Source of the DNA: Acanthaster planci
Taxonomy: Eukaryota; Echinodermata; Asteroidea; Valvatida; Acanthasteridae
Reading direction: 5' to 3'
Length of the DNA: 64,000 nucleotides
Assembly: GCF_001949145.1 (NCBI RefSeq)
Contig: NW_019091368.1
Location: 3,505,296 to 3,569,295, forward strand
The first letter of the stretch is position 1, and every line of letters starts with the position of its first letter. Made by a program: the position numbers and the translations under genes. The notes under the pieces are model-generated. The model saw only the letters and a list, made by a program, of their open reading frames with translations. It was not told where the DNA came from and did no database searches. Below, one piece after another: positions 33,901-55,100 of the stretch.

Positions 33901-34962
33901 AAACGTCCCATATTAAGTCTTGAGATTTAATGGCTTATTTTTTTTTATTGTCCATTATTGTTCAGATGACCCTGAATTCTGGATTGCCTCCCAAGTTGCT
34001 GTCCCAGAAACTGACAAGCCTCCAATGCATCCACCCCCAAACACTAGCCCCGCCCCCTCCAAGCAGCAACACCACGGTGCTGCGAAGCACAGAACCCCAA
34101 GATGCTCCCCCCACAGCCACCAACCCCGGAGGTCTCCCAGGGGAACGGCCAATCAGACCCCGAGAGGGACCTCTGCACATGACCACACCAGAAAGTTGGC
34201 CAATCAGCCGGGTAGGGTGGCCGTGCCAGCCAATAGAAGGCCGGGAGGCACGGATGGGCCTGCCGGGGGCGCATCGTGGGGCCACAGGGATGGAGGAAGA
34301 GAGAGCGGGCGACAGGGCAACGAGCATAATTCTGGTACTGGCAAACATGTCGCGCCACCATTAATGACAAATCACAAGTTGGCACAGTTGAACTGTCCTA
34401 GCCCTCTGCTTTCATGGCTGCGGTTCGAATCCCACCCAGGCCAACAGCTGTGTTGACTTCGCAGTCCCTACCTGCTTCAATGAATTTTTATAATGATATT
34501 TATCTGGCATTATCTTCAGATCTTTGAAATTAGACATTTCTTCAGTTTCTTCTGTCCAAAGTGGGAGATCCAATGAGGTTATTTGATAACGTAGAAGACA
34601 GATGAGAAAAATGCCCCCCCCCCACTCATATACATGTATGAAGTTTTTAGCTCCATTGGTCCCACCCACCCCCTTTTGTAAATGCTAGATCAACCACTGT
34701 GATTCACCTTGTACGTTCAAGTTTTCAAGTACACTGCCATGGGTATTTCTTGAGAGACCTTTGTCTCATATCAAGTCATAAATCAATAATTACGATTGCC
34801 AAATTGAATATCCATCTGTGTCATGTCTCCTGAAGAGTTTATCTCGGCTACATTCCATTATTGTACACAACTTTCTCACTGAACTAACACTTGGCATTAC
34901 ACAGATCTTTGATTTTTTTTTGGCTTATTTCAGTGAAAAGACGAAGGATGGAATCCCTGTAA
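27894..34962 (+). CDS. RAD52: RAD52 single-strand annealing and recombination mediator
   Basis: RAD52 anneals RPA-coated single strands and assists RAD51 in nuclear double-strand break repair. Coding exons: 27894-27941, 28930-29031, 29253-29346, 29787-29854, 30300-30418, 30804-30879, 31225-31967, 32459-32685, 33262-33411, 33966-34211 (or to 34334) and 34934-34962. Phases close, giving 633 aa (or 674). Residues about 14-165 are the annealing domain, with [56 protein letters not shown] and [12 protein letters not shown]. Human DNA-contact K152/R153 correspond to K140/R141. Beyond the domain, [20 protein letters not shown] resembles the human RKLRQKQLQQQFRERM block. The tail is Pro/Gln-rich and much longer than in human (418 aa). 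The donor after 32685 (GTCATC) is weak. The gene is divergent from ERC. Confidence 0.9.
34934..34962 (+). CDS. RAD52: RAD52 last coding exon with basic C-terminus
   Basis: A strong pyrimidine tract and TTTCAG precede TG AAA AGA CGA AGG, giving (V)KRRRMESL then TAA when joined in phase 1. This matches the position and character of the human C-terminal KKRKYDPS nuclear localisation signal. Two phase-1 donors in the preceding exon could feed it: GTAGGG after 34211 or GTACTG after 34334. Without this splice the frame would end at 34456. Confidence 0.65.
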
Positions 34963-35421
34963 CCAGTCAGGTGATGCAAGATGGCCGAATCCCTCAACCT
35001 CTCGATCCAGCCGTTCCCTCACAAAGATTCATCTCAGTCTGCTTATTTCAAGTCCAAACATTTCTGTTGAATCTCTTCATAAATGCTGGACTAGAGGAAT
35101 GTGCTTCCGCAACCGAAAATTTGACATATTTTCTCCCTTGACATAATCCAAACTGTACACTTCATGCAACACAGTTTGAATGCAGATACCTTGGTAGTAC
35201 TAAGAGCAAATCAAAATGATAATTTTCCATTGGATAAAAGCCTTAATTTAAAGATTATTCAATCTTACCAATTAATGATATTAATAATAATTTTAGCAAT
35301 CTGTCAAGATTAGTAACACAAAAGTTTAGAAACTGCAGCAAAAAAAATTTTTGTAGCAATATTGGTCCTAGTGCTTTTCAACTAAGTTTTGATATTGTGA
35401 TTTTTTTTTCTATTCTTTGCC

Positions 35422-35427
35422 AATAAA
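35422..35427 (+). terminator. possible RAD52 polyadenylation signal
   Basis: AATAAA lies 460 bases after the RAD52 stop. Further AATAAA motifs follow near 35798 and 35925. Which one is used cannot be told from sequence. Confidence 0.35.
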
Positions 35428-37910
35428 CTTGCAAGTGGTGCCACCACATAGTACTTTTAAGAAAAACAAATTTTAAGTCTAATTCTTGAATTTTGTTTTT
35501 GTTAGCTTTAGGGTTTTTTAGAAAGGATTTTGGATTTTCATAATCATTTTGCATTTTTTGGAAAAACCTGAACACTTTTCTCTTCAATGACCGTGGGCAT
35601 ACATGTACACGTAGAATGAAAGTAAATAGGGAACTGACAAAAACTTATTTATCTTGCCAAATAATCTGCCCTTTTTAATGCAAAAAGACTGCACAGAAAT
35701 GAAATCTGTGCATCGAGTGCATATAACCCATGACCATGAATGGAGCACGCCATCAAACCTTTCACTGAAAACAACTTAATACATTACTCCACATTTCAAT
35801 AAAAAAAAATGTAAAATCCGACAAAATTTTGAATGCCAGAAATTCAGCACAGAACACACAGCTGGCAAATTTTCTGTAAATTACATACTGGTTCAAATGA
35901 GTTATTCAATGAATTTGGCATTTATTGAAATAAACATTTTTGTGACGAACATGGGTACCTTCACGAGTTGGTGGTGGGAAACTTGTATTTTAGTATAAAA
36001 TTTACTTCTTAGAATCTGTGTTTGATCTCAAAATTTAAAGAATTTGGTTTATTTGTTGATCTAAAATTTAAAGAAGAAACAGGTGGGTTTGCACAGTACT
36101 CAAAACTAATACCCCTCCTCACCGGGCAAGGGAGAGAACAATAGGAAATAAACAAAAGAGGATGAGAATCACCAACTTGCTTGAAAAAACCTGGAATCCC
36201 CCCTCCCCCAGATGGGTTGTCAGTTTGTAGAATCGACGGTGAGTATACAAGGGCCCTGTTTTACGGGTTTACAGTTCGCTGCTGGATGAGTGCATACTTT
36301 GCCAGTTCCCGCTCTCCCTTAAGAAACGGCGACATGACCTTGCCCGACTTCTACACCCTCAGAAAAAGTTTTTACATTCTGAAAAGTTTAAACAACAAAG
36401 CACTGTTCACGAAAGAGTTTTTGTAAATCATAACATACTCTCCCAGCAAAAATTTGCAAAGATTTTTCCCCCTTAATAAATTTAGTCCGATGCAGATTAC
36501 TTTACACATGCGTCTAATTTTTAAAGCAGTAAGACCGATCGAAAGATAGGCGTGCGAATAATTGTTGTATATTTACTAGAATTGTTGCACCCCTTTAAAG
36601 TCATTAGTTGCACGCACACCCTCCGGATCGGCCACTTAATGTGTGGCAGATGTGTTTTATACGTACTGCTTGTGACATCAAAAGTCTGGTCACGGTTTCC
36701 TGGAATTTATAATCATAACTACCATTATCTGTTTCAAAGAAATGAAATGTAAACTTTTATTATTGTTCATTGATTTAGTGTATAAAAACATGTGTGAGGT
36801 ACTGCTACGTTGATTAATTTTACCTCAAATTTTCATTTTATGGTGAATTTTACATGACAAACTTCCCAAATAGTGTCACTGCGATGTAAACTTGATCCGT
36901 CCCAGTGACAGTAAGGGTGCAGCCTACTGGAGGCGTGGAATGTAAAATTAATATTCATAAACTTCTGCTTGCAACAAAAGCCGTTTTATACCGCTCGAGT
37001 ATCCATCAGTGGGAGGTCCTTGCTTTGTACGCCGCGCAATATGTAAACAACTTCGAGTGACGTAAGTACCTTCAGTCTTGCTGAAGATCTCTTCTCCCCG
37101 CTGATCGAGAAATGCGCATGTTTGTTTGTTTGTTTTTAGTACAGATTAAAGAAAAGGCGTTATTCCCTCGAAAACCGGTCTCTGGTTGATACATGTACCA
37201 GTGTGAAGGTCTACTGTGAAAATAACGACAGTTTAAGTAAACAAACAAATGGGGGTTGTCATTGGGTGTTAGAATTCTTTTAGGGAGTGTTGTGTACAAG
37301 AATAAACATTCAGTACCCGGCACCATTCACGGCTATTTCCGAGTACGAGTCTACAGAAAGGGGACCTGAGAGATTGACGGGGTCGAGTCTCTCTTCAGCT
37401 GTTGCCTAACAGCAAGTACATCATGTACTGGGACAGCAAAAGGCCACCGCTGGGATTCGAACTCACCTTCTAAAGCCAACTGAGAGATTAATTATTTCGC
37501 CATTTCATCGATATCACAGCTGCTTTTCACCCCACTACAATAGCACAACACGTAGTAGCCCCGGTGGACTCCCTAACCGTACTACGTTACGGAGGGAAAT
37601 GAAGACAACTTCCAACCTGGGCTAACCACCAAGTCCATGTAAACATAACTGTCAACATCAACCGGTCTCCCCGAAAGCTTTATCTTGGTACAAGTACACA
37701 TACAGTACATGTAACTGCACGCACATCAATATTATCGGAAGTCTACATGTATGAATTCCTTCTTGGTTCAATATGTGAATAACACATCGTTTGGTGGGGT
37801 AGTTTTTCGTGCTTTTTCTTATAATATGAAATCAACATCATGAAATGCACGGTATTTGCACCAACACCTGAATTTTACATGGAATGTCACAGAAACAAAG
37901 AAACATGTAC

Positions 37911-37989
37911 GTACAACCATAGCCCCACTTGTGTGGCACGGACTCTAACTCGGGAGTCCGTGCCACACTAGTGGGGCTAGTACAACCAT
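37911..37989. mobile_element. 59-bp hairpin flanked by 10-bp direct repeats
   Basis: GTACAACCAT occurs at 37911-37920 and again at 37980-37989. Between them, two 25-bp arms (AGCCCCACTTGTGTGGCACG... and its near-perfect reverse complement, one mismatch) surround a loop of about 9 bases. The direct repeats look like a target duplication around a fold-back insertion. Confidence 0.7.
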
Positions 37990-39060
37990 TGCCCTGCACT
38001 GAGGAAGATTTTGTTCTTCCAGCTTCAATTTAATTCAACTGTCCACTTTATGTCTCTAAAACTCTATCTCATGTACTGATTACACTTACCGTGGGGATTT
38101 TACAAACATGGGCTTAATGACGGTTGCTCATTTCACAAATCTCATACTTTGAAAACAATTCAAATACCATCCGTAATATTACAGTGTCACAAAATCAATT
38201 GCTTTTCGTCACTGACTGATGCCAAAACAGCCCTTTACAATTTCAACCATATCTCAGTATTTACATTCTTGCTGTAAACCTAGTTTACTAGCTATCCCAG
38301 CCCTTCCCTCCACATAAGTCTTGCCTTCAGAATCACCCAAGCAAGTGACCTTTCCAACTGTCTCAAGCTCATCAAGCACCATCATGAAATGGTGTTTAAA
38401 AAGAAGTCCTTGGGTTAAGTCTAGGTCAATAACAATTGCTCGGTACACATGCCGAAATAGACTTCATCTGCTGAGCTTTGAGAGGTTGCAGCAATCCAGC
38501 AAAATACTAACTTAATGGGGTCTGGAATATTCCATCCCATAAGAACCACGAGTCTACTTTAAGACGAATTATGTCAACCGGTACAGTCGGTGGGTGACAC
38601 CCATCCTAACGGTGGATGTAACAAACCCCCAAGGCACTTCTGCAAATCTGAAATAAATAACAACTCTTAAACTCTTTCTAACAATTTGAACGGCATGTCC
38701 AGCAAATGGGGTAACTTATCCATCAGCTCTTGCCTGGTTTTTCTTTTTTGTCGTCTTTTTTTTGTACCTAACTACAGCCAGTGTGAGCACCTCACAACTG
38801 GGTTCTCGTAGCAGGAACCTTTGCCCCACTTACTGTCTATGAACAAATTTGAGGTCCATGTTTTCTAAAAGTTCGTTCCGTTTCAACAAGGTCTGCAGAA
38901 ATCCTTACATTAAAAAATGAGGCACCACAAATACAAAGAGAAGGGTAAGCCTTGATACATGAGTCTTAAAGTAGCGCAAATATCTTCAAGATTCTTTCGA
39001 TGGAATCTCCCCACTGTACACTTATGATAATGTTCAGCTCTTCCTGGGGAAACGGAGTAC

Positions 39061-39196
39061 ATAAGGGTGATGTCATTTGAACCAGGAAGTGTGGTGAAAA
39101 TAGATGAAGTACAGATGTTGGTTCACACACTGGTTCTTGCGCTAATGCCTTTAACGCGTAATTTTGTTCGTGACGTATTTGCTTCGGTATTCTACA
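39061..39196. repeat. diverged relative of the 14800-14939 element
   Basis: It shares, in the same order, ATCATTTTGAACCAGGA-like, TGTTGGTTCA, GCTAATG, GTGACGTATT and CTTCGGTA blocks with the copy in the ERC intron. It lies just downstream of the MCM2 stop codon and may be part of the MCM2 3' UTR. Confidence 0.5.
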
Positions 39197-39245
39197 CAAA
39201 CAGTATCTCATGCACTTTCTTGATGTCAAACATTCCAATGTTTTC

Positions 39246-50446
<11,201 letters not shown>

Positions 50447-52194
50447 GCTGCAATGATATTCCTCCAGGTCACGTCTATGGTCTACAAGATCAAGTCTAAC
50501 TGTACTCCCGCACAAACTACTCGTGATCGAAAAGCGCGCGAAATCGCTGTGGCCGGCCCTAAAGGTCATAATGAATATTTACATTAGTCTTTAAATTATG
50601 AATATTCATATTTTTGACCTCAAACCTAAACCGTTGACGTCAATGAATAACATGGCGTGACTACAACTGCGGAAGGGCTGACTCAATATTCTGTGATTAG
50701 CGGAAGTTTTCCCGTAGTAGTATTTGTTGCAGATTTATTAGTAAGTACTGATAGTTGTTTTGATATCCGATTATTCCCAACAATTCACTTGAGTTTTTTA
50801 CTTCCTTGTGAGTCGCTGAGTGACTGGAATGAATGCAAGTGAGCTTGCTTGGTGAGTCGAGTGGACATGGTGGATCGAGACTGTGGCAAGTGCATTCTCT
50901 GTGTATTTAGGTTGCTCATTGCATGTAACGGTAGGCCTGCTGGGGTTGAGAAGGCAAAGGCTCCTTTCCAACCTCCATGCTGAAACATAGAGAGCATTGT
51001 GTCCGGAATCACAAAAGTAGTCAGTCCTGTATATGCTGTGTGAAATATCCAACTTTATTTCCCTTTCAAAATAAAAACAGAAGGAAAGACTTCCATATGC
51101 AGACGCACGCCACTTGACACCTTGTGCATAAACCCTTTGAGGCTGGTCTGAAAAATTCTTACAAGCGTGACCCCATAGTTGCCAGGTCTCTAATTTCCCC
51201 ACCTATTGTCAAGCCTGTTTGGTTTTCACAGTACCGGTAAATGGCTAAATAAGGGATCTGGTGACTATACGGTCACCTGGTCACTCACGTTAAGTGTTTT
51301 CTAAGTAAACGATTTGGTATTTATCCTTTTAAAGTGAACTTTTCTGAATAGGTTTTTGCTTTCTCATGGCTAATGGTTCACCGTAGGGAATCATTACTGG
51401 CATTCATATATGAAACTCTTTCCAAACAAAACAAACAAAAAATTCTGTAATTAAAAATACTTAAATCTGCCAAATATCACATTTTCAGCAGAAAGGCTAG
51501 TACAGCAAAATTGAGCAGTGCACAAAGATCATCTGAACATGCAGATGGAATGATCACCCCAACAAAACAATTGTAGGCCCACACCATTGATTACGTGGCC
51601 TGGTGGCCAGGTTTTGTTTTTCATGTGATTCTTTGAAAAGAGGAACACCGTCCTTTAAAGCATGGTGCACCCAACATTTGTGAAACATTAAAGCTCGGGT
51701 GTCCAAGCTGGAGTAACTTGTGCCCGAAATTTCCAGAAATGTCATGAGCATCAAGGCCAGAATTACATGTATACAAGCTAGGATGGCCCAAGAACCATTT
51801 ATGGGATTTCACGCGGCCGTAGTTCTCATGGTTGTAGGGATATTCAAAGCTCTTCAGAGAGCCTTCCAACATGGAGATGAACCTGAATGTGGTGTAATTT
51901 TGGGGACTAGAATTAGCAGCTATTACTGCCATGGCACAACTCTCACAGAAGAGAAAATTGCATCGTAATCCCACGACGCCACAACAAATTGACTGTCAAA
52001 TGTCCCATTTGTTCATATATATATTTTTTTAACAAACTTGATCACTGGAGAAACGTGTTGAAGTGATTTGTCCACAACTTTTTATCATTTGCATTTATGC
52101 CATGTCAAGGCATTCTCTGCACACAGAAGGTGTCGGTTAGTCGAGCATGATTTTGACAGAGGTGATTTCTCTCCACAGCTGAATATTCAGGAGG
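50447..52194. promoter_or_regulatory. MCM2/TPRA1 divergent promoter and TPRA1 5' UTR intron
   Basis: The start codons of MCM2 and TPRA1 are 1,748 bp apart and diverge. A splice acceptor (CTCCACAG at 52171-52178) sits 16 bases before the TPRA1 ATG, so TPRA1 has an upstream non-coding exon. A good donor-like GTAAGTAC at about 50741 would put that exon within 300 bp of the MCM2 start. The rest of the interval shows no gene. Confidence 0.6.
50536..50543 (-). promoter_or_regulatory. E2F-type site upstream of MCM2
   Basis: The minus strand reads TTTCGCGC, a match to the E2F consensus TTTSSCGC, inside a palindrome-like TTTCGCGCGCTTTTC. It lies 90 bp upstream of the MCM2 ATG. MCM genes are classic E2F targets in animals, so a role in G1/S induction is likely but not shown. 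Confidence 0.6.
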
Positions 52195-55100
52195 ATGACC
52201 TCAGAAGCCGGCCTTCCTGACCTAAAGCTTATCCATGTCGTGCCTCCCGCGGGAGACCATCTCAACATGACCGAGGAGCCCAGCAATAGCACCTTCGTGA
52301 CGGATGCTGGAAGTTACCAACCGACCACCATCAACGGAACCTCGTCAACCAGTGCACCCATTGGAGCTATCCAGCCATGTCTCTATGTCCTTTATGCAGA
52401 TATTGGCAATTCCCAGTGAGTCACTCAAATTTTTTTTTGCAAATTTCAGTGTTTCACAACTCTTAATGTAGTTCTTTTCTCCACATCCCCCAGTGTGTGG
52501 CACTACGTCTGTGGTGCGGTTTGGTCACACGTTTCAAGCTCCAGTGTGCAGATTTTAGTAACAAACATTTTCACCATTAGTACACTGTGTAAAGAAATTC
52601 TTCCCCCCGAGGAGGGGAATGTTGTCACTTCACGGGCGACAGTGTCCACATCTGGGGGTAAAGGCGGGAAAATATATGTACATGTGATTGATTTGAGCAT
52701 GAAGATCAAATGTTAAACAAAATCTTATCTTGACACAGGTTGTTTTGATGAAGAAAGGAAATATTTCAAATAATTATATGCATTAAAAGGTCATTCAAGA
52801 GAGCAGATGGATGTAGTTGTATTTTGAATGTCTAGGGGATAATTGTACATTTATTCACTTTATTTATGCCAAGGCTCAGAAAAATTCGAACATTTCATAT
52901 GAGAAAAACTGAACCAAATAAAAAGCTGTCAACAGCTTGATATTCAGCTATTGTGTGTATTTTCATTGGAAATGAATAGAATTTCCCCAGCAAGCCACTG
53001 TTTTGAAAGTGAAACAAAAACGTGAGCGAAGTAAACTGAACTGTGAAAAGTGCAATGTACATATACATGTATGGGTCTCACTTGGATATACGTGCATGTA
53101 TATGATACAGTATTGTTTAATTAATAGGTACAGTGCTTTGATACTGTGCTGTAGAGTTAAACTGAAACAAACCAATTGCTGTCCAAATAGTCCTAGATTT
53201 GATCAGCTTGAGCGGAAACCATAATGGACTACTTGAATTGCACTTTCAACTTTTGTGGAGAATGTATTTGAATTGTTGATACACAAAATATATATATATA
53301 TATATATTATGTAAATATCATATATATTATATATTATGTAAATATATATTTAAGCAAAGTCTCGAAAGATGTGAAATTGAAGTGTGTTTTAAATTTGGTT
53401 ATAGTTTCTCTTTGTCTCAGTGTACCTGTGTCAACAAAACATACTCAAATGTTGGAGCACAAAAAGGACTTCCTTTTAGCTTTTGAAGTAAAAAAATTGC
53501 TCCATGTCAATTTTATGATCGTAATGACTTGGCTTTGATCTGATCAAATGCCGCACTTAACTCTTAAACTTACTTCTCATGTGGCAGTGTTCGTATATGG
53601 GACCTAGCGCTGCTCATTCCAAACACACTGTTCCTCATCTTCCTCATATTCAAATGCAAGATTGCCATCACCAAGCTTCGTCAGTCGAGTAGCGCCGTTT
53701 TCTTTGCCTTTTATGCCATGGTGAGTCCACATTTGTAAACTTGGATTTCACAGAGGGGAAAAAAAAATTGAGAATTTGGTCAATAGTCATTTTGAATGGG
53801 GTGGGATATACAAGATGGAAAAAATTAATTTAGTTATGGATAGTGCAAAACTTTGCTGGGGTCCGGCGGGTCTTATGAATCGGGGATAATTTTGTTTCAT
53901 CTGGTGCACAGGAAAAACTTGATTGGAGAGTAGGAATTTTGACCCCCCCCAACAAAAAATTATTCAATGTGACATGGCATCCAGTTGAGACAACCCCCAT
54001 AAGGCTGTGTGTTTATCACTCACGCAGGGATCTGTGAGATGTGCGTGCCAATTAATTTTATAGCATGTGATCTTTGTACATTTACTCCGTAGGCCTACTG
54101 CACAAGGTGTACTGGTCATGTGCCATTCTCAAGTGCTAAACAAATACTTCACAAGGAACTGACTTGGGAAAAGTGAATGATTAGACAAGACAAGACAAAT
54201 ATTATGAACTAAAACTGACGTGACTTATGTTGACACTTTGAAAAATTGCCACAGTATAAAAACTGACTGTCGTCCAAATTCTGTTTTTTTACGTAATGTA
54301 CTGTATGCTTCAAAGTTGTGTTAACCGGCTCAAGTAAGACTCTTTCCAAATTCTCATATTCTACCAGGGCAGTATCTTAATGGATACAAAACTGCATGGC
54401 TCACCTCCTGTCAGTTTGTATGGGCATTGATGTCTCTGTTATTGTGCATTTAAATGTACATACAAAAGTGTGTCACAAGACTAGTCTTTCTATTCATTTA
54501 GCTGTTGAAAACTAAAAGCTGAGGTGAGCCAGTTACAATAACAGGAAACTGAAGACTGATGTGATCTGCCGACCTGTTGCCCAACATCAGTGTATCACAC
54601 GGTGATCGTAAAATGAAAATGAACGCCTTGATTTGAGAGAATAGGGATCTTTTCTTTTAGAAAAAACAAAACTCGGAGCATTGGTGGCTTCAGGAAATTT
54701 TTGGCAAAAGCTGCCCAGTGGTTAAAAGTGTATAGGGCCCCTTCATAAGTATTTGACTGGAACTGGCGACATGTTATAGTCATTTTTATTATTGTTTTGT
54801 TATCTTGTTCTGATCCTTGTGGTCTCTCGTTTAGGTCTTGACCGTGGCAATCATCAGCGTAGCGAGAGCCGTAGTCTCCATGATGGTCAATGCGTCCACA
54901 AACAGCGGAGATATTGCAGACACGGTGAGTTGGTTGGTCCCTCTCTTCCTTCATCAGACTTCTTACCTGTTCACCGTTTGTAGTTAAACTCTGCTTTCAG
55001 CATAATGCCATTGTGGTGAGTATTTGATAGCAATAGAATGACCGCTATACTTATTGGTGCCAGCACTCGTCAGCAGCAAACTGATAAACATTTGCCAGTA

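Larger units (their letters stand above)
34963..39245. other. RAD52/MCM2 convergent intergenic region
   Basis: The two genes end toward each other here, so it contains both 3' UTRs. It is AT-rich, with the hairpin element at 37911-37989, a B-box-like match near 37452 and the repeat at 39061-39196. I see no gene. Open frames such as 36181-36426 and 38254-38448 have no recognisable product. Confidence 0.65.

Noticed and set aside
37440-37500. tRNA gene or SINE suggested by GGGATTCGAACTC near 37450
   Set aside because: A B-box-like match is present, but no convincing A box, cloverleaf or shared SINE tail was found.
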